64,000 nucleotides of DNA from Draconibacterium mangrovi_A (GTDB taxonomy: Bacteria; Bacteroidota; Bacteroidia; Bacteroidales; Prolixibacteraceae): contig NZ_JBBIXN010000001.1 in the NCBI RefSeq assembly GCF_037646455.1, positions 1,054,001 to 1,118,000 of the forward strand, written 5' to 3'. The notes beneath the pieces were generated by a model that was not told the origin of the DNA, ran no database searches, and saw only the letters and a list, made by a program, of their open reading frames with translations. Positions 18,036 through 27,269 of the stretch are shown one piece after another. The stretch's first letter is position 1. Each line of letters starts with the position of its first letter. The position numbers were made by a program, and so were the translations under genes.

Positions 18036-19709
18036 TTATTTTTTGCCTTTTCTGTTTGCCAGTTCTATGCCAATTCGCTGGCCTTTGTAACGGGCATTTT
18101 TAAAGGATTTCATAATTTCTTTTTCGTAGCGTTGATCCACTTCAAAAAAGGAGAAGCCTTTCAATACTTCAATATTACCAATTTCAACGCTTTTCCCAGG
18201 CATATTCTGGTTGATCAGATCAATAATTGAGCGCTTGTTGACGCCATTTTTCTTACCTACGCTACAAAAGAAACGCGAGTAAGTGTAGGAACCACTTCTT
18301 CCTCTGCCCCGGTCACCGCGAATACTATCCTCGCGTCCGCGTTTTTTCCGATCGCCACGTTGCGACTCTCTTTCAAAAGCTTCATCAACATTAATATCTT
18401 TGGCATTTTCGTAGTATTTAAGAAAACGATTGAACTCAACAGAGACAAAACGTTTAATTAGATCTTCGCGTTCGAGCCAAGCCAGTTTCTTGTAAATAAC
18501 CGGTAAAAAAGGCTCGATCTGTTCATTATTTACCTCTACCTTTTCCATCCTGTCGATAAGGTTAAACAGTTGTTTTTCACAAATTTCCTTGCCGCTTGGA
18601 ACTGCAACCTTAACAAATTTCTTACCTATTTTACGCTCAACGTCCTTGAGTTTCCCTTTTTCGCGCATGTGAATCAGCGTGATGGAAATTCCACGTTTCC
18701 CGGCACGTCCGGTACGTCCGCTTCGGTGAATATACACCTCCGGATCATCGGGTAGGTTATAGTTGATAACATGAGTAAGGTCGTTCACATCCAGACCACG
18801 AGCTGCCACATCAGTAGCGACCAGCATTTGCAGGTGTCCGGCACGAAATCGTGACATCACATGATCGCGCTGCGCCTGTGATAAATCGCCATGAAGCGCA
18901 TCGGCGCTATATCCGTCCTTCATTAATTTATCGGCAACCTCCTTGGTTTCAGCACGCGTGCGGCAGAATATAATTCCATAAACACTTGGATTAATATCTG
19001 CGATACGTTTCAATGCGATGTAGCGGTCTTTGGCATGCACCAGGTAATAATGATGCTCCACGTTTTCAGCACCAATGTTTTTCTTCCCAACTGAAATTTC
19101 ATGCGGATCAGTCATGTATTTTTTGGAAATGGAAACGATCTCTTTTGGCATGGTAGCCGAAAAAAGCAAGGTCTGTTTCTCTGCCGGCGTATCCTCCAGG
19201 ATTCCGTCCAGGTCGTCTTTAAATCCCATTGAAAGCATTTCATCGGCCTCATCGAGCACCAACCACTGAATGCCATGAACTTTAAGCTTTTTCCTGCGAA
19301 TGAGGTCGAAAGTTCTTCCCGGAGTTCCCACAACAATCTGAGCTCCCGATTCAAGAGCTTTAATTTGCTTTTTGATGTCAGCGCCACCATATAAAACAGC
19401 TATCTTCAGCTTACTAATGTTCTTTGAAAACTGTTCGAGGTCGGCGGCAATTTGCAATGCCAGTTCCCGTGTTGGGCTTAAAATTAATGCCTGCGGTGCA
19501 TTTGCTGTATTATCAATTTGCTGAATAATGGGCAAGCCAAAAGCCGCGGTCTTTCCTGTTCCTGTTTGAGCCAATGCGACCATATCCTGATCGCTTTCCA
19601 GTAAAAACGGAACTGCTTTTTCCTGTATCGGCGTGGGCTTCTCAAATCCAATTTCCTGAATAGCCTCCAGGATTTCAGACCTTAAACCCATTGATTCGAA
19701 TAAATTCAT
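18036..19709 (-). CDS. DEAD-box ATP-dependent RNA helicase with DbpA-type C-terminal domain
   Basis: Cytoplasmic RNA helicase of 557 residues, likely used in ribosome assembly or mRNA remodelling. Motifs seen: Q motif 'FEKPTPIQ', Walker A 'AQTGTGKT' (47-54), 'PTRELA', 'TPGR', Walker B 'DEAD' (153-156), 'SAT' (184-186), 'DVAARGLDV' and 'HRSGRTGRAG'. A basic RGD/RGR-rich linker follows at about 445-478. The C-terminus (about 480-552) is a DbpA/CsdA-type RNA-binding domain ('RFFCSVGKKNGV', 'GNIEVLKGFSFFEVD'). Whether it binds 23S rRNA hairpin 92, as DbpA does, cannot be told. It is a single-gene unit with its own -7 element and terminator. Confidence 0.96.
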   Translation of the reverse strand: MNLFESMGLRSEILEAIQEIGFEKPTPIQEKAVPFLLESDQDMVALAQTGTGKTAAFGLPIIQQIDNTANAPQALILSPTRELALQIAADLEQFSKNISKLKIAVLYGGADIKKQIKALESGAQIVVGTPGRTFDLIRRKKLKVHGIQWLVLDEADEMLSMGFKDDLDGILEDTPAEKQTLLFSATMPKEIVSISKKYMTDPHEISVGKKNIGAENVEHHYYLVHAKDRYIALKRIADINPSVYGIIFCRTRAETKEVADKLMKDGYSADALHGDLSQAQRDHVMSRFRAGHLQMLVATDVAARGLDVNDLTHVINYNLPDDPEVYIHRSGRTGRAGKRGISITLIHMREKGKLKDVERKIGKKFVKVAVPSGKEICEKQLFNLIDRMEKVEVNNEQIEPFLPVIYKKLAWLEREDLIKRFVSVEFNRFLKYYENAKDINVDEAFERESQRGDRKKRGREDSIRGDRGRGRSGSYTYSRFFCSVGKKNGVNKRSIIDLINQNMPGKSVEIGNIEVLKGFSFFEVDQRYEKEIMKSFKNARYKGQRIGIELANRKGKK

Positions 19710-19730
19710 CTATAATTTTTAAAGTGGCCG

Positions 19731-19738
19731 CAAAGGTA
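19731..19738 (-). promoter_or_regulatory. Promoter -7 element of the helicase gene
   Basis: Minus-strand TACCTTTG, an exact TAnnTTTG match, 21 bp upstream of the ATG. Start point near 19724, so the leader would be only about 15 nt. No good TTTG is seen 20 bp upstream. Confidence 0.55.
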
Positions 19739-19885
19739 CTCCTTTAATTTGTTTTTCAGCGATTTATGCAAAACTTTCAGGAAATTTAACGTTCACCAAA
19801 TCCCACTCCAATACAAGCTTGTCGGATTCAACATCGTTTTATCTTTTTTACACCTGAAAGCACTGCATTTTAAGGGGGATTCTCT

Positions 19886-19893
19886 TACATTTG
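19886..19893 (+). promoter_or_regulatory. Promoter -7 element of the barrel-protein/sialidase unit
   Basis: TACATTTG, an exact TAnnTTTG match, 28 bp upstream of the ATG at 19922, with a start point near 19900. The -33 position reads ACTG, a weak match. It probably serves the genes from 19922 to 24192. Confidence 0.55.
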
Positions 19894-19921
19894 TTACTAG
19901 GTATCATACAAAAAAGATCTT

Positions 19922-20752
19922 ATGAATCTTTCCATGCCATTGAAAACAAAACGTTATTTCCGGCAGTTACTCCTTATTATAGGACTGATCGTCGGTCTGT
20001 TCAAGGGTGTATGTGCTCAGGTAAGCGATACAATTGTGCCTGTGGATGAAGACCCTGAAAAGATTTTGAGCAGAATAAATATCCGGCAGGTGACCACAAG
20101 CGGCTTTAATTTCTGGCAGGATGATTTCACAGGGCACTGGGCAGGAATCGATATTGGATTCAATCTGTTTTTAAATGAAGATTACTCGGGCTACGACAAT
20201 GATTTCATGAGTAACGATGTGCTTCGTTCAAATTCGTTGTACATCAATTTTGTTCAACAAAGTATCGGTCTGCAACGCAACAGAAGTACCATTGGGTTGG
20301 TAACCGGGCTTGGACTTCGGATGTACAGTTACCGTCTGGACGACAATACTTCCATTGTTTTGGATGAAAACAATGTGGTGCAACCACAGGAACTGACTTT
20401 TAATGATATCAAAAAATCGAAACTGGGATTGGTGTCGCTGGTACTTCCCGTGCTGGCCGAATTTCAGATACCGGTAAATAATTACAGGAACCGGATGTAC
20501 ATTTCTGGAGGCATGTATGGCAGTGTGCGATTGACCAGCCACACAAAAGTGAAATACAAGGTGGAACAAAACGAAAAACTTAAGGTAGTGGATCATTTCT
20601 CGCTGCGCGATTTCAACTACGGATTGATGATACGAACCGGATACCGTTGGATAAATCTTCATGCCACTTATGACCTGGTCTCCTTTTTCAAAGAAGACAA
20701 AGGCCCTGAACTAACACCTTTTTCCTTCGGAATCACCTTGTTACGATTTTAG
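19922..20752 (+). CDS. Outer-membrane beta-barrel protein of unknown function (PorT-like appearance)
   Basis: 276 residues with a signal peptide ending at 'GVCAQ' and alternating hydrophobic/polar strands typical of an 8-stranded outer-membrane barrel ('GHWAGIDIGFNLFL', 'STIGLVTGLGLRMYSYRL', 'RMYISGGMYGSVRLTS', 'NYGLMIRTGYRWINLHATYDL'), ending in the outer-membrane signature 'GITLLRF'. The family is the broad 'outer membrane beta-barrel' group; a specific role is unknown. It is followed after 39 bp by the sialidase gene and likely shares a transcript with it. An alternative start at the fifth codon (Met) would shorten the N-terminus slightly. Confidence 0.75.
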   Translation: MNLSMPLKTKRYFRQLLLIIGLIVGLFKGVCAQVSDTIVPVDEDPEKILSRINIRQVTTSGFNFWQDDFTGHWAGIDIGFNLFLNEDYSGYDNDFMSNDVLRSNSLYINFVQQSIGLQRNRSTIGLVTGLGLRMYSYRLDDNTSIVLDENNVVQPQELTFNDIKKSKLGLVSLVLPVLAEFQIPVNNYRNRMYISGGMYGSVRLTSHTKVKYKVEQNEKLKVVDHFSLRDFNYGLMIRTGYRWINLHATYDLVSFFKEDKGPELTPFSFGITLLRF

Positions 20753-20791
20753 GTATTCTCCTTCGTCTGAACCAATAAACTACAATCTAAC

Positions 20792-23419
20792 ATGCTTAAA
20801 CCAACTGTATTGATTCTGCTTTTTTCGATCCTTATTTTTCAGGCAAACGCCCGGGAAATGGAAGTAGACTCCATTTCAGTAAAAGCATACCAAATACCGG
20901 TTCTAAAAGGAAAAATCACGAATCCGGTTCTTGAAATCAGGATCTTCACCTCGGGTAAAGAAAATAATCTCAAACTACAGAAAATTAACACTGAGATTTG
21001 GGGAAACTTACCAAACACAGATATTGATGAAATTTCAGCATATTTTGCAGCTAATTATCACGAATTGGATGCGAGCAATATTTTCGGAACAAGAAAAAAC
21101 ATAAAACAGCATACAGCAATAAAAGGTGAACAGAAACTTTTGGAAGGAATTAATACTTTTTGGCTGGCCTTAAATATGGCCCATCAGGCTGAATTGACGA
21201 ACACCGTCAAAGTCGCTTGCAAAAAACTTACTATTTCAGGGCATACATATTCTGTTAAAAACACCGAAAAGACACCTGAATTAAGATATGGAATTGCTTT
21301 ACGAAAACATCTAGATGATGGCATTAACACCTACAGAATTCCCGGTCTGGCTACCACCAACAAAGGAACACTAATTGCCGTTTACGACAATCGGAAAAAC
21401 AGTGCAACCGATTTACAGGAAGACATAAATGTTGGCATGAGCCGCAGTACTGATGGCGGTCGTTCGTGGGCTCCCATGAAAGTTATTATGAATATGGGCA
21501 AATGGGGCGGCAAAGCTGAAATAGAAAATGGTATTGGCGATCCGTCGGTGCTTGTCGACCGGAAGACCAACAACATTTGGGTAGCTGCTGTTTGGGCGCA
21601 TGGCCATCCCGGACAAAGAAACTGGTTTGCATCGAAACCCGGTATAAAACCGGAAGAAACCAGCCAGCTGATGCTGGTGAAATCGGAGGACGACGGACTT
21701 ACCTGGTCGGAACCAATAAATATTACCCAACAAGTAAAAAATCCCAAATGGCATTTGCTTTTACAGGGACCCGGTAAAGGTATTACCATGAAAGACGGCA
21801 CACTGGTTTTTCCTGCCCAATTTAAAGATGAAAATGAAATCCCCTACTCTACTATAATATGGAGCAAAGATCGCGGCGAAAACTGGCACATTGGCACTGG
21901 CGCTAAATCGCACACTACCGAAGCCCAGGTTATTGAGTTAAACAAGGGGCAACTGATGTTAAATATGCGCGACGACCGTAACCGAAACAACTCTACTGAA
22001 AAAAACGGACGTGCAGTTTATGTAAGCGGTGATCTCGGAACGACCTGGACGGAACATCCGACATCAAACCACACTTTACAGGAACCAAACTGCATGGCCA
22101 GCCTTATTAAAGATACTTTTGAAATAAGAGGAAAATTGCAATCGCTGGTGGTATTCAGTAATCCAAATTCAAAGACCAAACGAGACCATTTAACCATTAA
22201 AGTCAGTTTTGATGACGGCAACACGTGGCCTTCGGAGTACAATTTTCTTATCGATGAATTGGGGGGAAGAGGCTATTCCTGCATGACGAAGATCGATGAA
22301 AAACATATCGGCATTTTGTATGAAGGAAGTCAGGCCGACCTGACCTATCAGATCATCCCCATCGAGAGCATCATCCATCAGCAAGAACCATTAAATTACA
22401 TTTTTGAAAGTGGCACCGAAGGTTATACTACTTTTCGCATACCGGCCATTGCACGAACAAACTCCGGAAGATTACTCGCTTTTGCCGAAGGACGCATAAA
22501 CGGAAGTTCAGATACGGGCAATATCGATCTGGTTATGAAAAGTTCGGATGATGACGGAAAAACCTGGAGCCCGCTAAAAGTAATCTGGAACGACGGTGAC
22601 AATGTTTGTGGAAATCCGGCACCGGTTGTTGATACCGAAACAGGTGAAATTCATTTATTGATGACCTGGAACCTGGGAGAGGATCACGAACGAGATATTA
22701 TTGACCTGAAAAGCAAAGACACCCGACGCGTTTTTGTGTCTTTATCGTCGGACAACGGAGATAGCTGGACAACTCCAACAGAAATCACTTCGAGCGTAAA
22801 AGAAAAGAACTGGACCTGGTATGCCACCGGCCCCTGTCATGGTATTCAAATTGAATCGGGCAAAAACAAAGGCCGTCTGCTTATTCCCTGTGATCATATT
22901 GAAGCCGCAACCAAACACTATTATTCACATGTCATTTATTCCGATGATAATGGGAAAACCTGGCTTCTTGGTGGTACTACTCCGCAACATCAGGTTAACG
23001 AAAGCACTGTTGCAGAACTTCCGGGCGGAAAGCTGGTACTAAACATGCGTAATTACGACCGAGAACAGAAAGCACGTAAAATAAGTTACAGCAATGATGG
23101 TGGATTAACCTGGTCGAAACTTCAGTCGGATACCGCCTTGATTGAACCAATATGCCAGGCCAGTTTACTGTACACCAAAGCCAACAATTCGGTGTGGTTT
23201 CTGAATCCGGCCAGCACCGACAGTCGCACAAATATGACATTAAAAAGGAGTGTCGACCAAGGTAAAACCTGGAAAGTTCACAAAGTACTGCATCCCGGAC
23301 CAGCGGCATATTCCGACTTGTGCCAAATCAACAAAAACACCTTAGGCTGTTTGTTCGAAGCAGGAATGCAGAATCCGTATCAGGGGATTGTTTTTACCAC
23401 TGTACATATAGAAAAATAA
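20792..23419 (+). CDS. Double-module exo-alpha-sialidase
   Basis: Secreted or periplasmic sialidase of 875 residues that should release terminal sialic acid from glycans. It has a signal peptide (1-20) and an N-terminal beta-sandwich of the sialidase-associated type (about 25-155). Two complete six-bladed sialidase modules follow. Module 1 (about 165-525) has RIP Arg182, Asp207, Glu377, 'NMR' Arg393 and Tyr495 ('GYSCM'). Module 2 (about 535-875) has RIP Arg549, Asp574, Glu737, 'NMR' Arg753, Arg812 and Tyr840 ('AYSDL'). Five Asp-boxes of the type SxDxGxTW are visible in each. Module 1 resembles Bacteroidota NanH ('DLQEDINVGMSRSTDGG'); module 2 is of the 'AFAEGR' type. Both look active. The creatininase-family gene starts 5 bp later. 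Confidence 0.93.
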   Translation: MLKPTVLILLFSILIFQANAREMEVDSISVKAYQIPVLKGKITNPVLEIRIFTSGKENNLKLQKINTEIWGNLPNTDIDEISAYFAANYHELDASNIFGTRKNIKQHTAIKGEQKLLEGINTFWLALNMAHQAELTNTVKVACKKLTISGHTYSVKNTEKTPELRYGIALRKHLDDGINTYRIPGLATTNKGTLIAVYDNRKNSATDLQEDINVGMSRSTDGGRSWAPMKVIMNMGKWGGKAEIENGIGDPSVLVDRKTNNIWVAAVWAHGHPGQRNWFASKPGIKPEETSQLMLVKSEDDGLTWSEPINITQQVKNPKWHLLLQGPGKGITMKDGTLVFPAQFKDENEIPYSTIIWSKDRGENWHIGTGAKSHTTEAQVIELNKGQLMLNMRDDRNRNNSTEKNGRAVYVSGDLGTTWTEHPTSNHTLQEPNCMASLIKDTFEIRGKLQSLVVFSNPNSKTKRDHLTIKVSFDDGNTWPSEYNFLIDELGGRGYSCMTKIDEKHIGILYEGSQADLTYQIIPIESIIHQQEPLNYIFESGTEGYTTFRIPAIARTNSGRLLAFAEGRINGSSDTGNIDLVMKSSDDDGKTWSPLKVIWNDGDNVCGNPAPVVDTETGEIHLLMTWNLGEDHERDIIDLKSKDTRRVFVSLSSDNGDSWTTPTEITSSVKEKNWTWYATGPCHGIQIESGKNKGRLLIPCDHIEAATKHYYSHVIYSDDNGKTWLLGGTTPQHQVNESTVAELPGGKLVLNMRNYDREQKARKISYSNDGGLTWSKLQSDTALIEPICQASLLYTKANNSVWFLNPASTDSRTNMTLKRSVDQGKTWKVHKVLHPGPAAYSDLCQINKNTLGCLFEAGMQNPYQGIVFTTVHIEK

Positions 23420-23424
23420 ACACC

Positions 23425-24192
23425 ATGAAACCGTATATTTTAGAAGAAACCAACTGGAAGCAAATCAAAAATCAGAAATACGATGTGGCCATTCTTCCCT
23501 GGGGAGCCACCGAGCCACACAATTACCATTTGCCCTATGGTACTGATTCGCTGGAAACGGCAAAAATTGCTGCTTTGTCTGCCGAAAAAGCGTGGAACGG
23601 AGGAGCAAAAATCATGGTGTTGCCAACAATTCCACTTGGAGTTCAGAACGTTGGCCAACTTGAACTGTCGTTTTGTTTGCACACACTTCCTTCAACCCAA
23701 ACCCTGATTTTTAAAGACATTGTTACGGCACTCGACAGGCAGGGAATTAAAAAGCTGGTGATCATGAACGGTCATGGCGGAAACGATTTCAAGCCTATCA
23801 TCCGTGAGATTCAACCACAATTTCCCGAAATGTTCCTGTCGCTGGTTGAATGGTTTAAACTTCTCGATCCTGAAAAGTATTTCGTAGAAGCCGGCGATCA
23901 CGCCAACGAGATGGAAACCAGCATCATTTTACATTTTTCCCCGGAGCTCGTTTTGCCGCTTTCCGAAGCCGGAGATGGAAGTCAAAAATTACCCAAACTA
24001 AAAGCTTTGAGAGATAAAACAGCCTGGGCACCGCGTCGGTGGGACAAAGTATCGGAAGATACCGGAATCGGGAATCCAAAAAAATCAACAGCCGAAAAAG
24101 GCGAAAAATTTGTAACAGATGTTACCGATGAAATAGCCGCTTATTTTGTTGAACTGGCAGCATGCGATATTCACGATCTTTACGAAAAATAA
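23425..24192 (+). CDS. Creatininase-family amidohydrolase
   Basis: Metal-dependent amidohydrolase of 255 residues. The family includes creatininase and enzymes that open cyclic amides or formamides. Metal-site motifs are present: 'WGATEPHNYHLPYGTD' (Glu30, His32 or His35, Asp41), 'MNGHGGND' (His117) and 'HANEMETS' (Glu164). The frame continues upstream into the sialidase gene, but the ATG at 23425, 5 bp after the sialidase stop, matches the family's start. The tight coupling suggests a linked function, perhaps in amino-sugar or sialic-acid derivative use; that is inference. The 276 bp after it hold only the promoter of the next gene. Confidence 0.88.
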   Translation: MKPYILEETNWKQIKNQKYDVAILPWGATEPHNYHLPYGTDSLETAKIAALSAEKAWNGGAKIMVLPTIPLGVQNVGQLELSFCLHTLPSTQTLIFKDIVTALDRQGIKKLVIMNGHGGNDFKPIIREIQPQFPEMFLSLVEWFKLLDPEKYFVEAGDHANEMETSIILHFSPELVLPLSEAGDGSQKLPKLKALRDKTAWAPRRWDKVSEDTGIGNPKKSTAEKGEKFVTDVTDEIAAYFVELAACDIHDLYEK

Positions 24193-24342
24193 AACTTCCT
24201 TCCAGAAAAAATAATATTCAGGTGTAATTTTTATCCCCCGGGAAAGACCTATCCTAAAACCAATCCTAAAAATAACTTCAACTCGAACTACTTTCCAAAA
24301 AAGTATGTTGAACGAAACTATTTTTTAAGAGAAATATCACTT

Positions 24343-24370
24343 TTTGAAGTGATTGGAAAAACTATATTTG
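24343..24370 (+). promoter_or_regulatory. Promoter of the S46 peptidase gene
   Basis: TATATTTG at 24363-24370 is an exact -7 match. TTTG at 24343-24346 is a possible -33 with a rather short 16-bp spacer. Start point near 24377, leader of about 92 nt. Confidence 0.55.
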
Positions 24371-24468
24371 CGGTTCTTATTTTTAGTACAAGAATACCTA
24401 AATTGACTTTACCTTGTCAAAGAGGCGAATCCCATGGATTAACAAAGGGTATTTTAAATTTTTAAACA

Positions 24469-26622
24469 ATGAAAAGATTAAATCTTATACTGCTATTAAC
24501 GGTGCTTCTTTTCGGTTCTGCAGTAGCCGACGAAGGAATGTGGCTTCCTTCACTGATTCACAAATTAAACATCAATACCATGCATGAAATGGGTTGTGTG
24601 TTGAGTGCTGATGAGATTTACAGCATTAACAACTCGAGCCTGAAAGATGCAGTTGTAGCGCTCGATCGCGGATCGTGTACTGCTGAGGTCGTTTCGAAAG
24701 ACGGACTCCTACTCACTAACCACCACTGTGGTTTTGGCGAAATACAAAAACACTCGAGTGTTGAGCACGATTACCTGCAAGACGGATTCTGGGCGATGTC
24801 GAGGGACGAAGAACTGCCAAATCCGGGAAAAACAGTGACATTTTTAGTGCGTATTGAGGATGTCACTGATAAAGTACTGGCTGATGTTAACGACGACATG
24901 AGCGAAGAAGAGCGCAGTAATAAAATTAACGCTGTGGCCGATCAGCTTGAACAAGAAGCAAAAGGGAATACGCACTACGAAGTTTATGTGCGCGACTTTT
25001 TCAACTCCAATAAATTTTACCTGTTTGTTACTGAAACATTCAAGGACGTGCGTTTGGTAGGTGCTCCACCACAGGCACTGGGAAAATTTGGCGGCGACAC
25101 CGACAACTGGATGTGGCCCCGTCACACCAACGATTTCTCGATGTTCCGTGTTTACAGCGGCCCCGACGGCTTACCTGCCGAGTATTCCGAAGACAACATT
25201 CCATACCAGCCAAAACACTTTTTACCCATCTCGCTAAAAGGTGTTCAGGAAGGCGACTTTGCCATGGTAATGGGCTACCCGGGAAGAACCGACCGGTACA
25301 AAACTTCGTACGGAATCGACTACACCATGAAAGTGACCAATACCTCGCGTATTGAGGTAAGGGAGAAAAAACTGGATATCATCGCCGATTACATGGCCAG
25401 CAGTCAAAAAGCAAAAATCCAATACGCTTCAAAACATGCACGCAGTGCCAACTACTACAAAAATGCAATTGGCCAAAACGAGGCGCTTACCAAACTGAAA
25501 GTCATCGATCAGAAAAAAGAACTGGAAAATGAATTTACAGATTGGGTCAATGCCAATTCCGCCAGAAAAGCAAAATACGGTGAGGCATTGAGTCTGATTA
25601 AAGATTACTATACCGATGTTGAAGCAGATAAAGCGCGTGCCTACATGTCGGAGGCCTTGCTGCGCGGCCCCGAAATTTTCATGTTTGCCAACAGGATGAA
25701 ACCAATGGTTGATTTTCTGAAAGATCCGGAGAAAAATCAGGAAAGGATTGAGCGATATTCAGTGGCTCTTAAAGCAATGGCTGAAGACTTTTACAAAGAT
25801 TACAGCGCCTACACCGATCAGCAAATTGCTGCAGCATTGATGCAGATCTATGCTACTAAAAACGCACCGAAATTCCAGCCTGCATTCTTTTCAGATATTC
25901 AGAAGAAGTACAAAGGTGATTACGAAAAATATGCGGAAAAAATGTTCCGTAAATCCATTTTCGACAGCAAAGAAGAATTCCTCGCTTTCCTTGATGATCC
26001 TTCGTTAAAGGTGTTAAAGAAAGACATGGCCTTTAATGCTGCCGACGATATTTTCAGCAAGTACCGCGAAATCGGCAACGAAATTTCAACAAAAAGCGAT
26101 GAGCTAAAAAAAGGACAACGTCTGTTCCTGGCGGGCTTAATGGAAATGCAGCCCAACAAAAAATTCTATCCCGATGCCAATTCAACCATGCGTTTAACCT
26201 ACGGGAAGGTGCTGGATTACGATCCTCGCGATGGTGTAACTTACAAGTATTACACCACTACCGACGGATATTTGGAGAAAGAAATTCCGGGTGATTACGA
26301 ATTTGACGTTCCGGCGCGTATGAAAGAACTTTTGCTGGCAGAAGACTATGGTCAGTATGCTGATGCCGATGGAAAACTTCATGCAGCATTTATTACCAAC
26401 GACGACATTACCGGTGGTAATTCGGGTAGTCCGGTAATTAACGGCAAAGGAGAACTGATCGGGATTGCGTTCGATGGTAACTGGGAAGCCATGAGTGGTG
26501 ACCTTGCCTTTGAGCCAAACCTGCAACGTTGTATAAATGTCGATATCCGCTTTGTGCTGTGGGTGATCGATGTATACGCCGGTGCCGACCACCTGATTGA
26601 AGAAATGGAAATTATAAAGTAG
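24469..26622 (+). CDS. S46-family dipeptidyl-peptidase, DPP7-like
   Basis: Periplasmic serine exopeptidase of 717 residues that removes dipeptides from the N-terminus of oligopeptides. It has a signal peptide (1-20, 'GSAVADEGMW'). The chymotrypsin-type triad is His85 ('LLTNHHCGF'), Asp222 ('HTNDFSMFR') and Ser652 ('GGNSGSPV'), with an alpha-helical cap between the two halves of the catalytic domain. The residue 18 positions after the catalytic Ser is Gly670 ('FDGNWEAMSGD'). In Porphyromonas enzymes this site is Gly in DPP7 (hydrophobic preference) and Arg673 in DPP11 (Asp/Glu preference), so a DPP7-like specificity is expected. Own promoter and terminator. Confidence 0.95.
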   Translation: MKRLNLILLLTVLLFGSAVADEGMWLPSLIHKLNINTMHEMGCVLSADEIYSINNSSLKDAVVALDRGSCTAEVVSKDGLLLTNHHCGFGEIQKHSSVEHDYLQDGFWAMSRDEELPNPGKTVTFLVRIEDVTDKVLADVNDDMSEEERSNKINAVADQLEQEAKGNTHYEVYVRDFFNSNKFYLFVTETFKDVRLVGAPPQALGKFGGDTDNWMWPRHTNDFSMFRVYSGPDGLPAEYSEDNIPYQPKHFLPISLKGVQEGDFAMVMGYPGRTDRYKTSYGIDYTMKVTNTSRIEVREKKLDIIADYMASSQKAKIQYASKHARSANYYKNAIGQNEALTKLKVIDQKKELENEFTDWVNANSARKAKYGEALSLIKDYYTDVEADKARAYMSEALLRGPEIFMFANRMKPMVDFLKDPEKNQERIERYSVALKAMAEDFYKDYSAYTDQQIAAALMQIYATKNAPKFQPAFFSDIQKKYKGDYEKYAEKMFRKSIFDSKEEFLAFLDDPSLKVLKKDMAFNAADDIFSKYREIGNEISTKSDELKKGQRLFLAGLMEMQPNKKFYPDANSTMRLTYGKVLDYDPRDGVTYKYYTTTDGYLEKEIPGDYEFDVPARMKELLLAEDYGQYADADGKLHAAFITNDDITGGNSGSPVINGKGELIGIAFDGNWEAMSGDLAFEPNLQRCINVDIRFVLWVIDVYAGADHLIEEMEIIK

Positions 26623-26643
26623 CTTCCGCAAGATATTTACAAC

Positions 26644-26673
26644 AAAACCTCGTCATTTTTGACGGGGTTTTTT
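26644..26673 (+). terminator. Terminator of the S46 peptidase gene
   Basis: Stem AAAACCTCGTCA / TGACGGGGTTTT (one T-G pair) with a TTTT loop at 26656-26659, followed by a T run to 26673. It lies 21 bp after the stop codon. Confidence 0.9.
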
Positions 26674-26728
26674 GTTTAAGTAACTTTTTACTCACTACTT
26701 TGTACTCAGTACTCACAACCTGAATAAA

Positions 26729-27190
26729 ATGGCCCGACCCAAAATAACGATATACACCGATGGTGCGGCACGAGGAAATCCCGGACCGGGAGGCTATGGA
26801 ATTGTGCTGCTTTCCGGCGAACACCGCAAAGAAATGTCGGAAGGTTACCGGCTGACAACCAATAACCGCATGGAATTGCTGGCCGTAATTGTGGCACTGG
26901 AAACCCTGAAAATCCCGGGTAGCGAAGTGACCATTTACACCGACTCGAAATACGTAGCTGATGCAGTAGCAAAAGGCTGGGTATTCAACTGGGTAAAAAA
27001 ACGTTTTAAAGGGAAAAAAAATGCCGATTTATGGATGCGTTTTCTGGAGATTTACAAGAAGCATCTTGTTAAATTTGTATGGGTAAAAGGGCATGCCAAT
27101 AATCCGTTGAACGAACGTTGCGACGAACTTGCAGTAGAAGCCTCGTTTCAACCTAATCTGCTGGAAGATGTTGGCTATAAACCTGAATAG
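26729..27190 (+). CDS. rnhA: Ribonuclease HI
   Basis: Cleaves the RNA strand of RNA-DNA hybrids in the cytoplasm. 153 residues, the normal single-domain size, with the DEDD active site: Asp11 ('IYTDGAARGNPGPGG'), Glu49 ('NNRMELLAVI'), Asp72 ('IYTDSKYV') and Asp132 ('NERCDELA'), plus the 'WVKGHANNPLNE' histidine loop. It has the basic protrusion 'WVKKRFKGKK' of the E. coli type rather than an N-terminal hybrid-binding domain. The next gene's longest frame overlaps its end. A second, unrelated RNase H gene (rnhB) lies at 32625. Confidence 0.97.
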   Translation: MARPKITIYTDGAARGNPGPGGYGIVLLSGEHRKEMSEGYRLTTNNRMELLAVIVALETLKIPGSEVTIYTDSKYVADAVAKGWVFNWVKKRFKGKKNADLWMRFLEIYKKHLVKFVWVKGHANNPLNERCDELAVEASFQPNLLEDVGYKPE

Positions 27191-27269
27191 TTTTATTCGA
27201 TTAACGGGTTTAATTCTTCTGTTCCTACTATTTTTTTCGTGCCGGCAAAGAGTTGAACTCGACAACAAA

